Source of the DNA: Dyadobacter sp. CY312
Lineage (GTDB): Bacteria; Bacteroidota; Bacteroidia; Cytophagales; Spirosomataceae
Reading direction: 5' to 3'
DNA: 64,000 bases
Assembly: GCF_021390535.1 (NCBI RefSeq)
Contig: NZ_JAJUXG010000012.1
Coordinates: 124,001 to 188,000 of the forward strand
The notes beneath the pieces are model-generated. The model was not told where the DNA came from. It worked only from the letters and a program-made list of their open reading frames with translations, and did not search any database. Positions 24,140 through 34,335 of this stretch are shown in pieces. The stretch's first letter is position 1. The number at the start of each line of letters is the position of its first letter. The position numbers and the translations under genes are program-made.

Positions 24140-25906
24140 TTAATTGTGGACAATCATGCCTTGGTAATTGTAACTTGTGCTATTTTTTGAAATCGAGGTT
24201 AATATTAGTTTCGCTTTGAAGTTTTCATCATCATATTCTAAAATCATCAACTTTTGTGGAATGTCCTCGTAGTTTGTTCTTAAACTTTTTCTTAGCTCTT
24301 TTTCTTTTTTTGCAATATCCCAAAACGCTATCTTTTTGCCTTTATGGAATAGGGTAAGCGTAGCTCCAAAGTCACTACTTATAAGCATTAATCTATTATT
24401 ATTGAATTTTTTCTCTTCCCAAGTGGAAAAGAAAAATAAGTATTTGAACTTATCAATGTTGATTATCTCTGTATTAGAAGATCCTGCGACAGAGAATTGA
24501 GTGAAATAGTCCTCTTTGGAGATTTTGTCAGACGAAACAAACTTGTTTAGATGATCTCTCATTCGACCATGATGAATAGATATGCGATTTACATCTTTCT
24601 TATCTATCGGAAATGAGGGAAAAAACTTCGCCAGTACATTGGAATCTCTTTGTTGGAAGAAATTAATAATTGAGAAAAGTTGATCGTAGTCTTTTTGAGG
24701 GATTTCTGCGGATAGCCCAATTTTATTATCCTTAGTCAATAATTTGTGAGTGGTAAGAAGATGTTGAAATTGGTTTAATTGACTGCTCTGAGCGATGGAG
24801 AAAATATTCCAGGGGCCAATACAGACCAGAACACAAATGATTGAAAGTGATACCGGGATAACCCGGATGTCGTTCTTTTTTACAAACAAAAAATAAATAG
24901 TTGTTCCTGCAAGCCAAAACGTAAGAACAGCTACCAGGTAACGATTTTCGGTTACACCATAATCATTAATTCTTCGAAAAATACCGATACCCAGTAAAAC
25001 AATAAGTGGTAATAAGGCAAGATAGAATCGGTGACTATACATTTTGATCCAACGTTCTCCTGGATTATCCCGCAACGGATAAAGGAGCAGTAATGCTAAA
25101 ATGCCTGCAATAGAAAATGCCAGGGTGAGATATGCTACGCCACCATCAGGTAAAGTCCATTGGAAGAGGATCTTGCCAACGTAAGCATATAATATAACCA
25201 GGTAAACAACTTCAAGTGGAAGCAGAACATATTGGGTAAATATTTTTAATCCGGGCGGATATACCACTTCCTGTTCCAGATCAGCTAGTTGTGTCGGAAT
25301 TTTACTTAAAAAGAAAATGGTGTGAAAAAGTGCAAAAATAAACACCGCCAGATCTGCCTCAATTTCAAATGAAAATTTAACATTGAAGAGAAATTTAATG
25401 GTTTGAATAGCAATGAGTAATCCAACATACAAAGTGATTGAATATAGGGTAGCATTCAGAAATTGTAAGAAGAGCATTTTGTTAAATTGCCAGAATCCAT
25501 TAAGCTCATTGGATCGTATAAAAGGAGCATAGGAAGCCAAAAGATGGACTCCTGCAAAAAAAATCATAAACCGATAATAGTCGGTTTGGTCTGGAGCCTG
25601 TTTAATTGAGAAGTAATACAGAGCAAGTACTACGCCTGTTAGTACCCAGATTCCAGCGACTAAAGTGTTTTTCCAAGAATGACGTTTAGCAGAAATGGTA
25701 ATTGCGATCGCTAATGGAACCGAAAGAAAGCTTATGTACAACAATCGTGTTAAGTCATTGCGTAAGATTTCGTTTTTATAAGGGGTTTCAATATACCAAA
25801 TGAAGAGGACCACTTTGGTCAGGGCCAGAAGTGTAACTAGCTTGTATCTCGAAATGGTATCTAGTGAACTATTGGCAAGTGTATTAAATGAAGGGAATTT
25901 GATCAT
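24140..25906 (-). CDS. DUF4153-like polytopic membrane protein
   Basis: A 588-residue protein. The start is set at the ATG at 25906 (MIKFPSFNTLANSSLD); a longer frame to 25993 overlaps the divergent gene region and has no helix. The first two thirds hold about 12 hydrophobic helices and the last 190 residues are soluble and charged. The layout and sequence pattern (SVPLAIAITISAKRHSW; FFAGVHLLASYAPFI) fit DUF4153 proteins of Bacteroidota, which have no proven function. It starts about 130 bases from the divergent beta-barrel gene, so both may use a shared promoter region. Confidence 0.7.
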   Translation of the reverse strand: MIKFPSFNTLANSSLDTISRYKLVTLLALTKVVLFIWYIETPYKNEILRNDLTRLLYISFLSVPLAIAITISAKRHSWKNTLVAGIWVLTGVVLALYYFSIKQAPDQTDYYRFMIFFAGVHLLASYAPFIRSNELNGFWQFNKMLFLQFLNATLYSITLYVGLLIAIQTIKFLFNVKFSFEIEADLAVFIFALFHTIFFLSKIPTQLADLEQEVVYPPGLKIFTQYVLLPLEVVYLVILYAYVGKILFQWTLPDGGVAYLTLAFSIAGILALLLLYPLRDNPGERWIKMYSHRFYLALLPLIVLLGIGIFRRINDYGVTENRYLVAVLTFWLAGTTIYFLFVKKNDIRVIPVSLSIICVLVCIGPWNIFSIAQSSQLNQFQHLLTTHKLLTKDNKIGLSAEIPQKDYDQLFSIINFFQQRDSNVLAKFFPSFPIDKKDVNRISIHHGRMRDHLNKFVSSDKISKEDYFTQFSVAGSSNTEIINIDKFKYLFFFSTWEEKKFNNNRLMLISSDFGATLTLFHKGKKIAFWDIAKKEKELRKSLRTNYEDIPQKLMILEYDDENFKAKLILTSISKNSTSYNYQGMIVHN

Positions 25907-26036
25907 GGCAGGGAGGTGAGAATCAATGAAAGTTGTAAATGAACAAATTTTAAGCGAAAGTTCATATTGCTGTTTTGGTACAATACACAACACCTTTTCT
26001 CGTTATTTGCCCAAAATCGCACCCCAACATATTTTC

Positions 26037-27014
26037 ATGAATCGTTATCGCAGCCTCTTGGTATGTTTTCTGTTGACGTCGGTATCGCATACCTACGCAC
26101 AGCACTTTTCTCTAAGTCGTTTGTTTTATCCCAATGTAACCCTGAAAGCGGATTATAACGTACCATCAAGTCTTGACGGCACACGGGATTATGGCGTTAC
26201 CAGGAGTGGATTTTATGGTGTGATTCCCATCCAAAGTGAAGTGCAGCTTGGATATAGCCTTAAAAAGAAACTAGACCTTCGAGCTGTGCATACCGTTATG
26301 CTTGCACAGTTTACTCAAATACAGCCGACCATTGATGGCAAAAATGTACCGGACAACGGGTACAAAACCCTTTCTGTTGGTGTACTCAGATTACAGGCAA
26401 GCATCAAAGATCGCCTTTGGGTATATGGCGGTGGATTGGGTGTGACGGAGAGTAATGAAACATTTTTTTCTCCGCAACCATTCTTTTGGGGAGGTGCTGC
26501 CCGAATGCATATCTTAGGATTACGAACGCAGATTATCTATGGATCGGCAATTACCTACAATCAGAAATTGCGGTTCGTACCCGTTTTTGGAATCAATAAA
26601 GGGCTCGGACATTGGAGAATTTCAGCGCTGTTACCGTTTATGATCAATGCCAATTACAAGGCAACCAAATGGTTTAACGTGGATATGCTAGCTGGCTTAA
26701 ATGGTTATAGCGGTGGTTTTCAGATTCAAACGCCGGATGAAAAAATGCTGAGACGTGAGAATTACCGTCAGATCAAAACAGGGATTGCTGCAAATGCACA
26801 TTTGTTTTCGGCGATCAATGTTTCTTTGGAAGCCGGGGTGACAACTTTCCGTCAACTCAGAACTTTTAATAGCGCCCGGGAAAACCTGACCTCTCATACA
26901 CCGGCAACAACACCTTACATTGGTGCCAGTGTAAGGTATATCACAAGCAGATCAGGATTTTCATCAAGATTCATCCGAAAACTTGGGTTAGGACAAACGG
27001 GAGTCAACTGGTAA
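26037..27014 (+). CDS. Predicted outer-membrane beta-barrel protein
   Basis: About 325 residues. The ATG at 26037 starts a signal peptide (MNRYRSLLVCFLLTSVSHTYAQ); an earlier frame start at 25926 is not credible. The mature part is made of alternating hydrophobic strands with aromatic ends, such as VTLKADYNVPSSL and LWVYGGGLGVTES, typical of an outer-membrane barrel. It resembles proteins annotated DUF6268 in this phylum, but I recognise no named family with certainty. It ends one base before the convergent heptose kinase gene. No function proposed. Confidence 0.68.
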   Translation: MNRYRSLLVCFLLTSVSHTYAQHFSLSRLFYPNVTLKADYNVPSSLDGTRDYGVTRSGFYGVIPIQSEVQLGYSLKKKLDLRAVHTVMLAQFTQIQPTIDGKNVPDNGYKTLSVGVLRLQASIKDRLWVYGGGLGVTESNETFFSPQPFFWGGAARMHILGLRTQIIYGSAITYNQKLRFVPVFGINKGLGHWRISALLPFMINANYKATKWFNVDMLAGLNGYSGGFQIQTPDEKMLRRENYRQIKTGIAANAHLFSAINVSLEAGVTTFRQLRTFNSARENLTSHTPATTPYIGASVRYITSRSGFSSRFIRKLGLGQTGVNW

Positions 27015-27015
27015 A

Positions 27016-27993
27016 TCAGCTCAGCTTGGCGGCTTCCGTTTTCAATAGCTCCTTGTCTATTGGAACTACGCCTATCATTTCACAAACAAGTCCACCGCCC
27101 AGATTCGAAATCGCAGCAATGGATTTGGGAGGAAGGCCCAATGCAACACAACAGGCTGCAATGCTGATAACGGTGTCTCCGGCTCCGGATACGTCGGCGA
27201 TTTGACGAATATGGGCAGGAAGCTTGTGGATTTCTTCTTCAAAATCAATAAAAACACCTCGCTCAGAAAGTGTAATTAATGCTCCTTTCACGTTGAGTGT
27301 TTCTTTCAAGTGCTGAACCGTAGCTCTGAGCTCTTCCGGATTATCAACATTAAAGTCTATTTTCAAACCCTCTCTCAGTTCTTTCAGGTTTGGTTTGAAT
27401 AGCGTTGTATTGTTGTAGGCAAGAAAATTCCGTTTCTTGGGATCTACAACCGTCGGAACATTATGTTCATTTGCAAAGTCGGTAATTTCGGAAATTGACT
27501 CTGGTGTAAGAACACCTTTGTCGTAATCTTCAAAAATAATCACCTGGCAAGAAGGAATCAATTCCTTCGCCTTGGCTATCAGTCTTGCTGTTTCCTGACG
27601 GTCGATAGGTTTGTCCGTTTCGGTGTCAATTCTTACAACTTGCTGCGAGCCAGCGATAATTCTTTCTTTAATAGTTGTGATACGATTGTCGCTACGAATC
27701 AACCCTTCGCAGTTTAATCCCTTTTCTACCAAACTATTATGAAGTAGATCTCCGGGAGAATCGGTGCCAATTACCGTACAAATGATGGCTTCTGCTCCCA
27801 ACGCCTGAACGTTCAACAGTACATTCCCTGCTCCGCCAAGTCGATATTCTCTTTTTTGAACATTAACTACCGGCACTGGTGCTTCGGGAGATATGCGATC
27901 AACTTTTCCCCAGACGTAAGAATCAAGCATTACATCACCAATTACGAGTACACGAAGTGAGTTAAATGCTTCAAAAACCTGATGAATATTCAT
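27016..27993 (-). CDS. D-glycero-beta-D-manno-heptose-7-phosphate kinase (RfaE1-type)
   Basis: A 325-residue PfkB-fold sugar kinase. The N-terminus GDVMLDSYVWGKVDRISPEA, with the following APVPVV, is the signature of the RfaE/HldE kinase domain, and the PfkB ATP/anion-hole motif reads DVSGAGDTVIS with the catalytic aspartate. It phosphorylates heptose 7-phosphate at C1 in ADP-heptose synthesis for lipopolysaccharide. Only the kinase half is present; the adenylyltransferase domain (HldE C-terminus) must be a separate gene outside this window. A terminator (28012-28042) separates it from the ribBA operon. Confidence 0.88.
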   Translation of the reverse strand: MNIHQVFEAFNSLRVLVIGDVMLDSYVWGKVDRISPEAPVPVVNVQKREYRLGGAGNVLLNVQALGAEAIICTVIGTDSPGDLLHNSLVEKGLNCEGLIRSDNRITTIKERIIAGSQQVVRIDTETDKPIDRQETARLIAKAKELIPSCQVIIFEDYDKGVLTPESISEITDFANEHNVPTVVDPKKRNFLAYNNTTLFKPNLKELREGLKIDFNVDNPEELRATVQHLKETLNVKGALITLSERGVFIDFEEEIHKLPAHIRQIADVSGAGDTVISIAACCVALGLPPKSIAAISNLGGGLVCEMIGVVPIDKELLKTEAAKLS

Positions 27994-28011
27994 GTATGTA
28001 TAATTCTGTTT

Positions 28012-28042
28012 TTAAGAAAAAGCTCCTTGTAATCCGGAGCTC
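28012..28042 (-). terminator. Terminator after the ribBA-GNAT operon
   Basis: On the minus strand AGCTCC / GGAGCT (28021-28026, 28036-28041) pair around nine bases and run into TTTTTCTT, 10 bases after the acetyltransferase stop. Confidence 0.75.
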
Positions 28043-28051
28043 TTATTAATA

Positions 28052-28480
28052 TTAAAGTTTTGCGACGAAGTGCAAACTCGCCACCTGAAACCGCTTGTTA
28101 AGATACAGCCTGTGTGCATCCGTGCGAGTTTCACTGACCCCGGAATCCAGATCAACCTGATCAAAGCCTTGCTGTTTGGCATATTCAAAAATCCAGTCCA
28201 GCAGAATTCCCGCATAACCGTTTCCGCGATATTCGGGTAATGTTGAAAGATCGTCGATGTAAATGTACTTTCCGCGAAAAAGATTATATCCGGTTTCGAA
28301 TACTGCTATGCCCGCTGCCTCACCGTTTCCTTCGATGTAGATAAGCTGACGATTGTCTGCCAGTGTTTTACTAACAGCTTCATGGTACAGTTCGTCAGTC
28401 AGCAAAGGTCGTAAAGCCTGAATAGCTCTGCGACATTTACTGATATCTTCACTCGTTAAAGCGCGTTTTACCTGACTCAT
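28052..28480 (-). CDS. GNAT family N-acetyltransferase
   Basis: A 142-residue single-domain acetyltransferase. The acetyl-CoA binding site is visible as [16 protein letters not shown], preceded by the strand [10 protein letters not shown], and the later motif reads [21 protein letters not shown] with the usual tyrosine. The acceptor substrate is unknown. Its ATG overlaps the ribBA stop by four bases (28477-28480), so it is translated from the ribBA message; that does not prove a role in riboflavin synthesis. Confidence 0.88.
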   Translation of the reverse strand: MSQVKRALTSEDISKCRRAIQALRPLLTDELYHEAVSKTLADNRQLIYIEGNGEAAGIAVFETGYNLFRGKYIYIDDLSTLPEYRGNGYAGILLDWIFEYAKQQGFDQVDLDSGVSETRTDAHRLYLNKRFQVASLHFVAKL

Positions 28481-29724
28481 CCTTTGTTTACAGGGAAAGT
28501 AAGATTGCTTAGATTGTGACCCATCTTATCCCTTTTTGTAATAAGATAATTCTCGTTATGCGGATTGGATGCGATTTCAATAGCCACTGAGTCAACTATT
28601 TCCAGACCGTAGCCAATCAGCCCGGCACGCTTTTTCGGATTGTTGGAAATCAATTTTATTTTTGAAACTTCCAGGTCACGCAATATTTGTGCACCGACGC
28701 CATAATCACGCTCATCGCTTGTAAACCCGAGTTCCAGATTGGCTTCCACAGTATCGCGGCCCATTTCCTGAAGTTTGTAAGCTTTCAGTTTGTTGAGCAG
28801 ACCTATGCCTCGTCCTTCCTGGTTCATGTATACGATAACACCTTTTCCTGCCTTATCAACCATTTCCATCGCTGCGTGTAGCTGAGGACCACAGTCGCAG
28901 CGGCATGATCCAAAGATATCACCGGTAACGCAGGACGAATGGACGCGAACCAGTACAGGTTCGTCTTTTTCCCAGGTCCCTTTTACAAGGGCAAGATGGA
29001 GATCACCTGTATTAATCTGGCGGTAAGCGATTAAATCGAAATGCCCCCAATTGGTTGGCATATCAACGCCTATTTCCCTTTTGATCAGCGATTCTTCCTT
29101 TAACCTGTATTCGATCAGATCTTTAATGCTGACCAGCTTCAAGTCAAACTTATTTGCGATTTCCCGAAGTTGCGGAAGACGTGCCATGGAGCCATCTTCG
29201 TTCAGAATCTCAACAAGTACACCTGCCGGAGCAAGGCCAGCGAGGCGTGGGAAATCAATCGCCGCTTCTGTGTGGCCGGTACGGCGTAAAACGCCACCTT
29301 TTTTAGCTCTTAATGGGAAAATGTGACCTGGGCGGCCAAGATCTTCGGGTTTTGTTTCAGGGTCTACCAGCGCCTGAATCGTTTTGGCACGGTCGCTTGC
29401 CGATATACCCGTTGTGCAGCCGTGTCCTAAAAGATCTACCGAAACAGTAAACGCTGTTTCGTGTAATGCTGTGTTGTTACCGACCATCATTTCCAGGTCA
29501 AGCTCCGCGCAACGTTCTTCTGTGATGGGAACACATATTAAACCCCGACCTTCACGGGCCATGAAATTTACGATTTCAGGTGTGATCAGTTCGGCAGCAC
29601 ATATAAAATCGCCCTCGTTTTCGCGATCTTCATCGTCAACAACAATAATCATTTCTCCGCGACGTATCGCAGCTATTGCTTCTTCAATTGTATCTAACAC
29701 AGTCGTATCACCGTTATTGTTCAT
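28477..29724 (-). CDS. ribBA: Bifunctional DHBP synthase / GTP cyclohydrolase II
   Basis: A 415-residue riboflavin-synthesis enzyme. The N-terminal half (1-205) is 3,4-dihydroxy-2-butanone-4-phosphate synthase ([33 protein letters not shown]). The C-terminal half is GTP cyclohydrolase II, with the zinc-binding cysteines in [15 protein letters not shown] and [11 protein letters not shown]. Both active sites look complete. It provides both branches feeding lumazine synthase. It leads a two-gene operon with a GNAT acetyltransferase and is probably read from a -7 element at 29774-29781. No FMN riboswitch fits in the short leader. Confidence 0.96.
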   Translation of the reverse strand: MNNNGDTTVLDTIEEAIAAIRRGEMIIVVDDEDRENEGDFICAAELITPEIVNFMAREGRGLICVPITEERCAELDLEMMVGNNTALHETAFTVSVDLLGHGCTTGISASDRAKTIQALVDPETKPEDLGRPGHIFPLRAKKGGVLRRTGHTEAAIDFPRLAGLAPAGVLVEILNEDGSMARLPQLREIANKFDLKLVSIKDLIEYRLKEESLIKREIGVDMPTNWGHFDLIAYRQINTGDLHLALVKGTWEKDEPVLVRVHSSCVTGDIFGSCRCDCGPQLHAAMEMVDKAGKGVIVYMNQEGRGIGLLNKLKAYKLQEMGRDTVEANLELGFTSDERDYGVGAQILRDLEVSKIKLISNNPKKRAGLIGYGLEIVDSVAIEIASNPHNENYLITKRDKMGHNLSNLTFPVNKG

Positions 29725-29773
29725 TAATTGAGTTGATGAAAAATACTTTTGAACAAAAACTCGTTTTAAAATT

Positions 29774-29781
29774 CAAAGGTA
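29774..29781 (-). promoter_or_regulatory. -7 promoter element of ribBA
   Basis: TACCTTTG on the minus strand, 50 bases before the ribBA start, fits TAnnTTTG. The -33 element is not clear. Confidence 0.5.
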
Positions 29782-29903
29782 CAGTCTAAATGTGGAAAAG
29801 TTCTATTTTTGAATTTGTATTACAGAGAACAAAGGATTACCTCAATGCGTTTCAACGACGCTGACAATAATAATAGCAGTTTGCAGGTATAAAACTAACC
29901 CCG

Positions 29904-31844
29904 ATGAAAAGAATATTACTTTTATTATCCCTGCTTATTCCATTTTTGCTTTTTTCGATTGGGGTTAAGGGGCAAGCGCCTGTGTGTAGTAACCCTGGGG
30001 GTGGTGCGTTTGACGTTGCACAGTCGGAAGGTTGTGCACCTTTGACGGTTACAGTGACTAATAAGAAAACGGGTGCAGATCTCATTGAATATGTTTATGA
30101 TTTAGCGAAAGGTCAAGTAGATATTCCTGATAAAATCCTGAGAACTAGTTCCACCTCATACAGTTATACAAAGGCAGGGACATACACCATATTACAATGG
30201 GGTACAGCTGTGGTTGGATTTACTGCTTGTAAAGATATTGTGGTACGCGAAACAGCTGCGCCAAATGCGCAACTTACAACTTGTAAAAGCGGACGGGTTA
30301 GACTTACACTTGTTGACGACGCAATTTACCAGGCATACGATGCCATCGAGATTGATTGGGGAAATGGACAAAAGATAAAGGTGAACAAGGGCGGGTTACT
30401 TATTCACGATAAGGTCTTAGGTATAAATCCTTCCGTCAAAATAAAAGGGATTTACAATCAGGGTTTTTGTGCTTCCGAAGTAAAGTCTAACACTTTGACG
30501 GGCCTAATTAACCCTCCATCTTTGGCGAGTATCAAAATAAAGAGAATCGAGATGTCAGCGGACGGCAAGGCATTGATTGTTTTCAATGGTATGCAAGATA
30601 TTGAATCAGAGTTGTTTATTTCCGATGGAGGACAATTCGCAACAACCAATAAAAAGAGCCATGTGAGTGGTGAAGTATCTATACTGGTTGAAGGGCTTGA
30701 TCCGTCTAAGGTTTATAATTTTAAATTAATATCAAAAGATATCTGTGACAACCCAACTGACAGCCCGATAGCCAACAGCGTTGCTCTAAAGAAAGACATT
30801 GTTGTTAGCGACGAATCAAATTCCATGACCTGGAGTTCGTACAGTAGTTCGGGAGGACCACTGGTTTATCAGATACTCAGAGATAACGGAACAAGCAAAG
30901 ATGAACTTGTATTCAATTCAGCCGATGCGCTCTTCTTTTCCGATGATAAGGTAAAGTGCGGGGAAACGTACACTTATCAGTTATTGGTTGCAGACGGTGA
31001 TGTGCGCTCCTATTCTGCACCTTTGGAGTTGGTGCCGACCACTTCTGATCCTGAAAAAATTACAACGGCTAGCGTTGCAGTGGATGATGTCAATCTCGTT
31101 TCCACGTTGGTTAGCTTTTCGGGTAATGGGATAACTTCCACTTATAATCTGATTGTAGAACGTGCAAATGCAGGAAGTTCTGATTTTCTGCAGGTTTCGC
31201 CACCCGGTAACCAGAGCATTAACTATGAAGATACAGATGTAAACACTTCCTCAACCTCTTACTGTTACCGCTTTATTTACGAAAATTCGTGCAAGAAAAT
31301 TTCCCCGCCAAGCGATCCGATATGTTCTATTCTACTGACAAATAATATCCAGGATATTTCCTGGTCGGATAAGTCGCCGTTTTCCTCTGGTATTGAGTCT
31401 TACGATCTGGTAAAAATGGATGCGGCAGGAGCGGTACAGGATGAAATGCCAAAGCAACTTGAAACGAGGCATGCAATTGATCTGAATGCCGATGGGAACA
31501 GTAGTTTTAAGGTAAAGGCGAAGTCGGGTAACATGATCAGTTATTCCAACGTAGTCAGTATCAGCGGAGATGTGATCATGCTTATACCGGACATCTTTAC
31601 CCCGAATGGAGATACGCACAATGATAAGTTTGAAGTGAAAAGCATATTTACCAATTCTTTCAGAATAAGGATTTACAGCCGTTGGGGAGAAATGGTGTTC
31701 CAGTCAGAAAATGCCGTGGATGGTTGGGACGGAAATATTAGTGGAAAACCGGCGGCAGATGGACATTATGTCTATAAAATAGAAGCAACCACACTAAAAG
31801 GTGAGCCCATTTCTAAAACAGGTGGTTTGATGCTGGTCAGATAA
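29904..31844 (+). CDS. T9SS type B surface protein with gliding-motility C-terminal domain (paralog 1)
   Basis: A 646-residue exported protein: a signal peptide (LLSLLIPFLLFSIGVKGQ), a PKD-like region, two or three fibronectin-III-like segments and a C-terminal domain of about 85 residues. That last domain carries the gliding-motility-associated/CHU_C type pattern: IFTPNGDTHNDKFEV, IYSRWGEMVFQS, DGWDGNISGKPAADGHYVYK and a last strand GGLMLVR. That domain targets proteins for type IX secretion and release at the cell surface. No catalytic domain is seen, so adhesion or matrix roles are plausible but unproven. A second gene of the same plan follows 146 bases downstream. Confidence 0.85.
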   Translation: MKRILLLLSLLIPFLLFSIGVKGQAPVCSNPGGGAFDVAQSEGCAPLTVTVTNKKTGADLIEYVYDLAKGQVDIPDKILRTSSTSYSYTKAGTYTILQWGTAVVGFTACKDIVVRETAAPNAQLTTCKSGRVRLTLVDDAIYQAYDAIEIDWGNGQKIKVNKGGLLIHDKVLGINPSVKIKGIYNQGFCASEVKSNTLTGLINPPSLASIKIKRIEMSADGKALIVFNGMQDIESELFISDGGQFATTNKKSHVSGEVSILVEGLDPSKVYNFKLISKDICDNPTDSPIANSVALKKDIVVSDESNSMTWSSYSSSGGPLVYQILRDNGTSKDELVFNSADALFFSDDKVKCGETYTYQLLVADGDVRSYSAPLELVPTTSDPEKITTASVAVDDVNLVSTLVSFSGNGITSTYNLIVERANAGSSDFLQVSPPGNQSINYEDTDVNTSSTSYCYRFIYENSCKKISPPSDPICSILLTNNIQDISWSDKSPFSSGIESYDLVKMDAAGAVQDEMPKQLETRHAIDLNADGNSSFKVKAKSGNMISYSNVVSISGDVIMLIPDIFTPNGDTHNDKFEVKSIFTNSFRIRIYSRWGEMVFQSENAVDGWDGNISGKPAADGHYVYKIEATTLKGEPISKTGGLMLVR

Positions 31845-31910
31845 CTACATTACAATCCTTATCACACTTCTTTTAATAGTTAATGGTAAGGGAATCAGCG
31901 GCAAATCTCT

Positions 31911-31918
31911 TAAATTTG
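31911..31918 (+). promoter_or_regulatory. -7 promoter element of the second T9SS paralog
   Basis: TAAATTTG fits TAnnTTTG and lies 72 bases before the start at 31991. It suggests the second paralog has its own promoter. Confidence 0.5.
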
Positions 31919-31990
31919 CACCTTCGTTTTTAAAATCTGTGTCCTGGACCTTTCAACAGGGATAAGGCTATTTGGTTTAAAAAGTTAATT

Positions 31991-33925
31991 ATGAAATTGA
32001 AAACACACTTAGTATACGGCGTAGCTTTATTATTGATTGGTGGCAGAGTGTCAGCACAAGGGTTGTGTAGCAGGGAAGGAGGAAGTTTTACATTGAGCAG
32101 TACCGAGGTCTGCGTTGCGGCTCCAATCAAAGTTACGAATTTGGTGTCTAATCCAGCTAATGAGGGCATAGGGTATGTTACCAGATACGATGGAACATCC
32201 ACACAAAACCTGGCTTACTTAGATCTTCTTCCTAGCCTTACATTTTCCTATAATTTCCCAGGTAACTATACAGTTTTACAGAGAGTTTTTACAACAAATG
32301 GTCAAACGTTATATCATTGTGAAAATGTAAAAGTTATCGAAAGTAGTGGTGTTACGGCCAGTTACAGCTCCTGTGGCGGTGGGAATATTAATTTAGTTCT
32401 TACTCAGGATGTGGTGCTTAACGCCTACGATCAAATAGAAATAAACTGGGGAGATGGATCGCCAATTAAGAAATGGAACAAAGGAGATGCTCTAATTTTG
32501 CCACATACATACACCAGCACTTCAGTTTCTCCAACTGTAAAGATTACAGGCTTGCATAATAATTCTACCGGTTGTAAAGAGGGTGTCCCGAAATCTATCC
32601 CAATAAAATTTGAGGTAGCGGAGCTAGCAGGCATTCAAGTCAACACTCTCGAAATGTCAGCCGGCGGAAGTTTGTCTTTTACTTACAAAGGGATTGATGC
32701 AATTAAAACGCAGGTGCAGTACAGTGCTGACGGAGGTGCAAACTTTACGAATGGTGGAAGTTGGTCGTTGGGTGGGACTAACACATTTTCTATCAAGCCA
32801 GTGATTAAAGATGTAGCTTACACGGTTAGGTTAATGTCGATTGATAATTGCGGAGGCAGTCTACCATCAAAGCCAATAACCAGTATGGCTATCAAGGCTG
32901 TGTCAAATAGTGGCGCGGTAAAATTATCTTGGAATAAATATCCGGTTGCGGGTGATTTTAAGAGTTACGAATTGTATAAAAATGGGAATTTGTACAAAAC
33001 ATTTAATGATATCGGAGAAGTCGAATTTACGGATACAGATGTTGACTGTGGTGACGTTGAGGTATATTATGTAAAAGCGATATTAGTAGGTGCCTCCTCA
33101 AAATCCGCGGAGGAATTGATTAAGGTAGATAACACAGGAAGTGTAGGTCTGGCGAAAGCGTCGGTGAGTGTAAGTGGAGATAAAGTACTCATAGTAGCCG
33201 AAGCGCCTGGAAAATCCTACGACCTGACGATTGAAAGGGCAGAAAGTGTAAGTGGCCTGTTCAAAAGGGTTATGATTCTTAATTCCCAGAATGAATATCT
33301 TGACGACAATAATGTTCATCCATCTGATCAGTCATATTGTTATAAATTGAGCTACTCATCCTGCGGGCAACATTATCCTGCCACACCTCCGATATGCACC
33401 ATTCTACTTCAAAAAAAACATTCCACTTTTACATGGTCTAATGATCTGCCTTTTTTGGAGCCTATTGATGATTATACCATGTTGCAAACCGGTAGCAGTG
33501 GTAGCGCACAGGAAATTGTTGTTGGGCCTAATCTGTCTTTTACGGCTAGGCTGGACTCTGATAGTGATCCCGAGTACACTTTTCAGATTAAAGCAACTTC
33601 TGACAATGGTAACTGGGAAAGTCTTTCCAATGCAGTTGTATATAAAAGAAATACTGATATCTTCTTTCCAACTGCATTTACACCCAATGATGATTTTAAA
33701 AATGATGACATAAAGCCAATCACTACTGAATTGACATCCTATAGTTTTACTATCTATAATCGTTGGGGAGGAGTTGTCTTTCATACAACAGATCAAAATT
33801 TAGGATGGAATGGAAAGGTGAAAAATGAACTTGCGGAACTTGGATGGTATCTTTATAAAATTACTTTCAAAGATGATCTTGACCAAAAAGTTGAAAAAAG
33901 CGGTACTTTTATGCTCCTGAGATAG
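31991..33925 (+). CDS. T9SS type B surface protein with gliding-motility C-terminal domain (paralog 2)
   Basis: A 644-residue protein with the same plan as its upstream neighbour: signal peptide (THLVYGVALLLIGGRVSAQG), a cysteine-containing N-terminal region (GLCSREGGSF against VCSNPGGGAF in paralog 1), PKD-like and fibronectin-III-like segments and the same sorting domain (FPTAFTPNDDFKNDDIKPI, IYNRWGGVVFHT, GWNGKVKNELAELGWYLYK, GTFMLLR). Shared landmarks such as YDQIEINWGDGSPIK and YDAIEIDWGNGQKIK show a tandem duplication followed by strong divergence. Substrate or partner unknown. Confidence 0.85.
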   Translation: MKLKTHLVYGVALLLIGGRVSAQGLCSREGGSFTLSSTEVCVAAPIKVTNLVSNPANEGIGYVTRYDGTSTQNLAYLDLLPSLTFSYNFPGNYTVLQRVFTTNGQTLYHCENVKVIESSGVTASYSSCGGGNINLVLTQDVVLNAYDQIEINWGDGSPIKKWNKGDALILPHTYTSTSVSPTVKITGLHNNSTGCKEGVPKSIPIKFEVAELAGIQVNTLEMSAGGSLSFTYKGIDAIKTQVQYSADGGANFTNGGSWSLGGTNTFSIKPVIKDVAYTVRLMSIDNCGGSLPSKPITSMAIKAVSNSGAVKLSWNKYPVAGDFKSYELYKNGNLYKTFNDIGEVEFTDTDVDCGDVEVYYVKAILVGASSKSAEELIKVDNTGSVGLAKASVSVSGDKVLIVAEAPGKSYDLTIERAESVSGLFKRVMILNSQNEYLDDNNVHPSDQSYCYKLSYSSCGQHYPATPPICTILLQKKHSTFTWSNDLPFLEPIDDYTMLQTGSSGSAQEIVVGPNLSFTARLDSDSDPEYTFQIKATSDNGNWESLSNAVVYKRNTDIFFPTAFTPNDDFKNDDIKPITTELTSYSFTIYNRWGGVVFHTTDQNLGWNGKVKNELAELGWYLYKITFKDDLDQKVEKSGTFMLLR

Positions 33926-33975
33926 AACCTTTGTGGCCATTTCGGGTTTATATAGTACTATAAAATATTAGAGAT

Positions 33976-34323
33976 ATGTTTGGAAATATGGCAGATATGA
34001 TGGGGCTGATGGGGAAAATGAAAGACCTTCAGTCTCGTATGAAAGATGCTCAGGAACAATTGGCAACCATTATTGAAACAGCCGAGTCGGGTGGAGGAAT
34101 GGTAAAGGCTACCGTAAATGGGCAAAAAAGTTTGATCGGACTGGATATTGATAAAGACCTGATCAATCCGGATGACAAAGAAATGCTTCAGGATCTTATC
34201 GTGGCAGCTGTTAACAAGGCTTATGAGCGTATTGAACCTAAGATTAAAGAACATCTTCAAAAGGCTACAGACGGAGTTCTTCCTAATATTCCGGGTTTGG
34301 ATCTGGGTGGATTAATGAAATAA
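33976..34323 (+). CDS. YbaB/EbfC family nucleoid-associated protein
   Basis: A 115-residue DNA-binding protein of the YbaB family. A methionine-rich helical N-terminus (MADMMGLMGKMKDLQSRMKD) is followed by the core strands (GGGMVKATVNGQKSLIGLDI), then LINPDDKEMLQDLIVAAVNK. Family members bind DNA as dimers and are usually encoded near dnaX/recR, which is not the case here. It is followed 12 bases later by a glycosyltransferase gene, probably cotranscribed. Confidence 0.9.
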   Translation: MFGNMADMMGLMGKMKDLQSRMKDAQEQLATIIETAESGGGMVKATVNGQKSLIGLDIDKDLINPDDKEMLQDLIVAAVNKAYERIEPKIKEHLQKATDGVLPNIPGLDLGGLMK

Positions 34324-34335
34324 TACACGCTTTTC

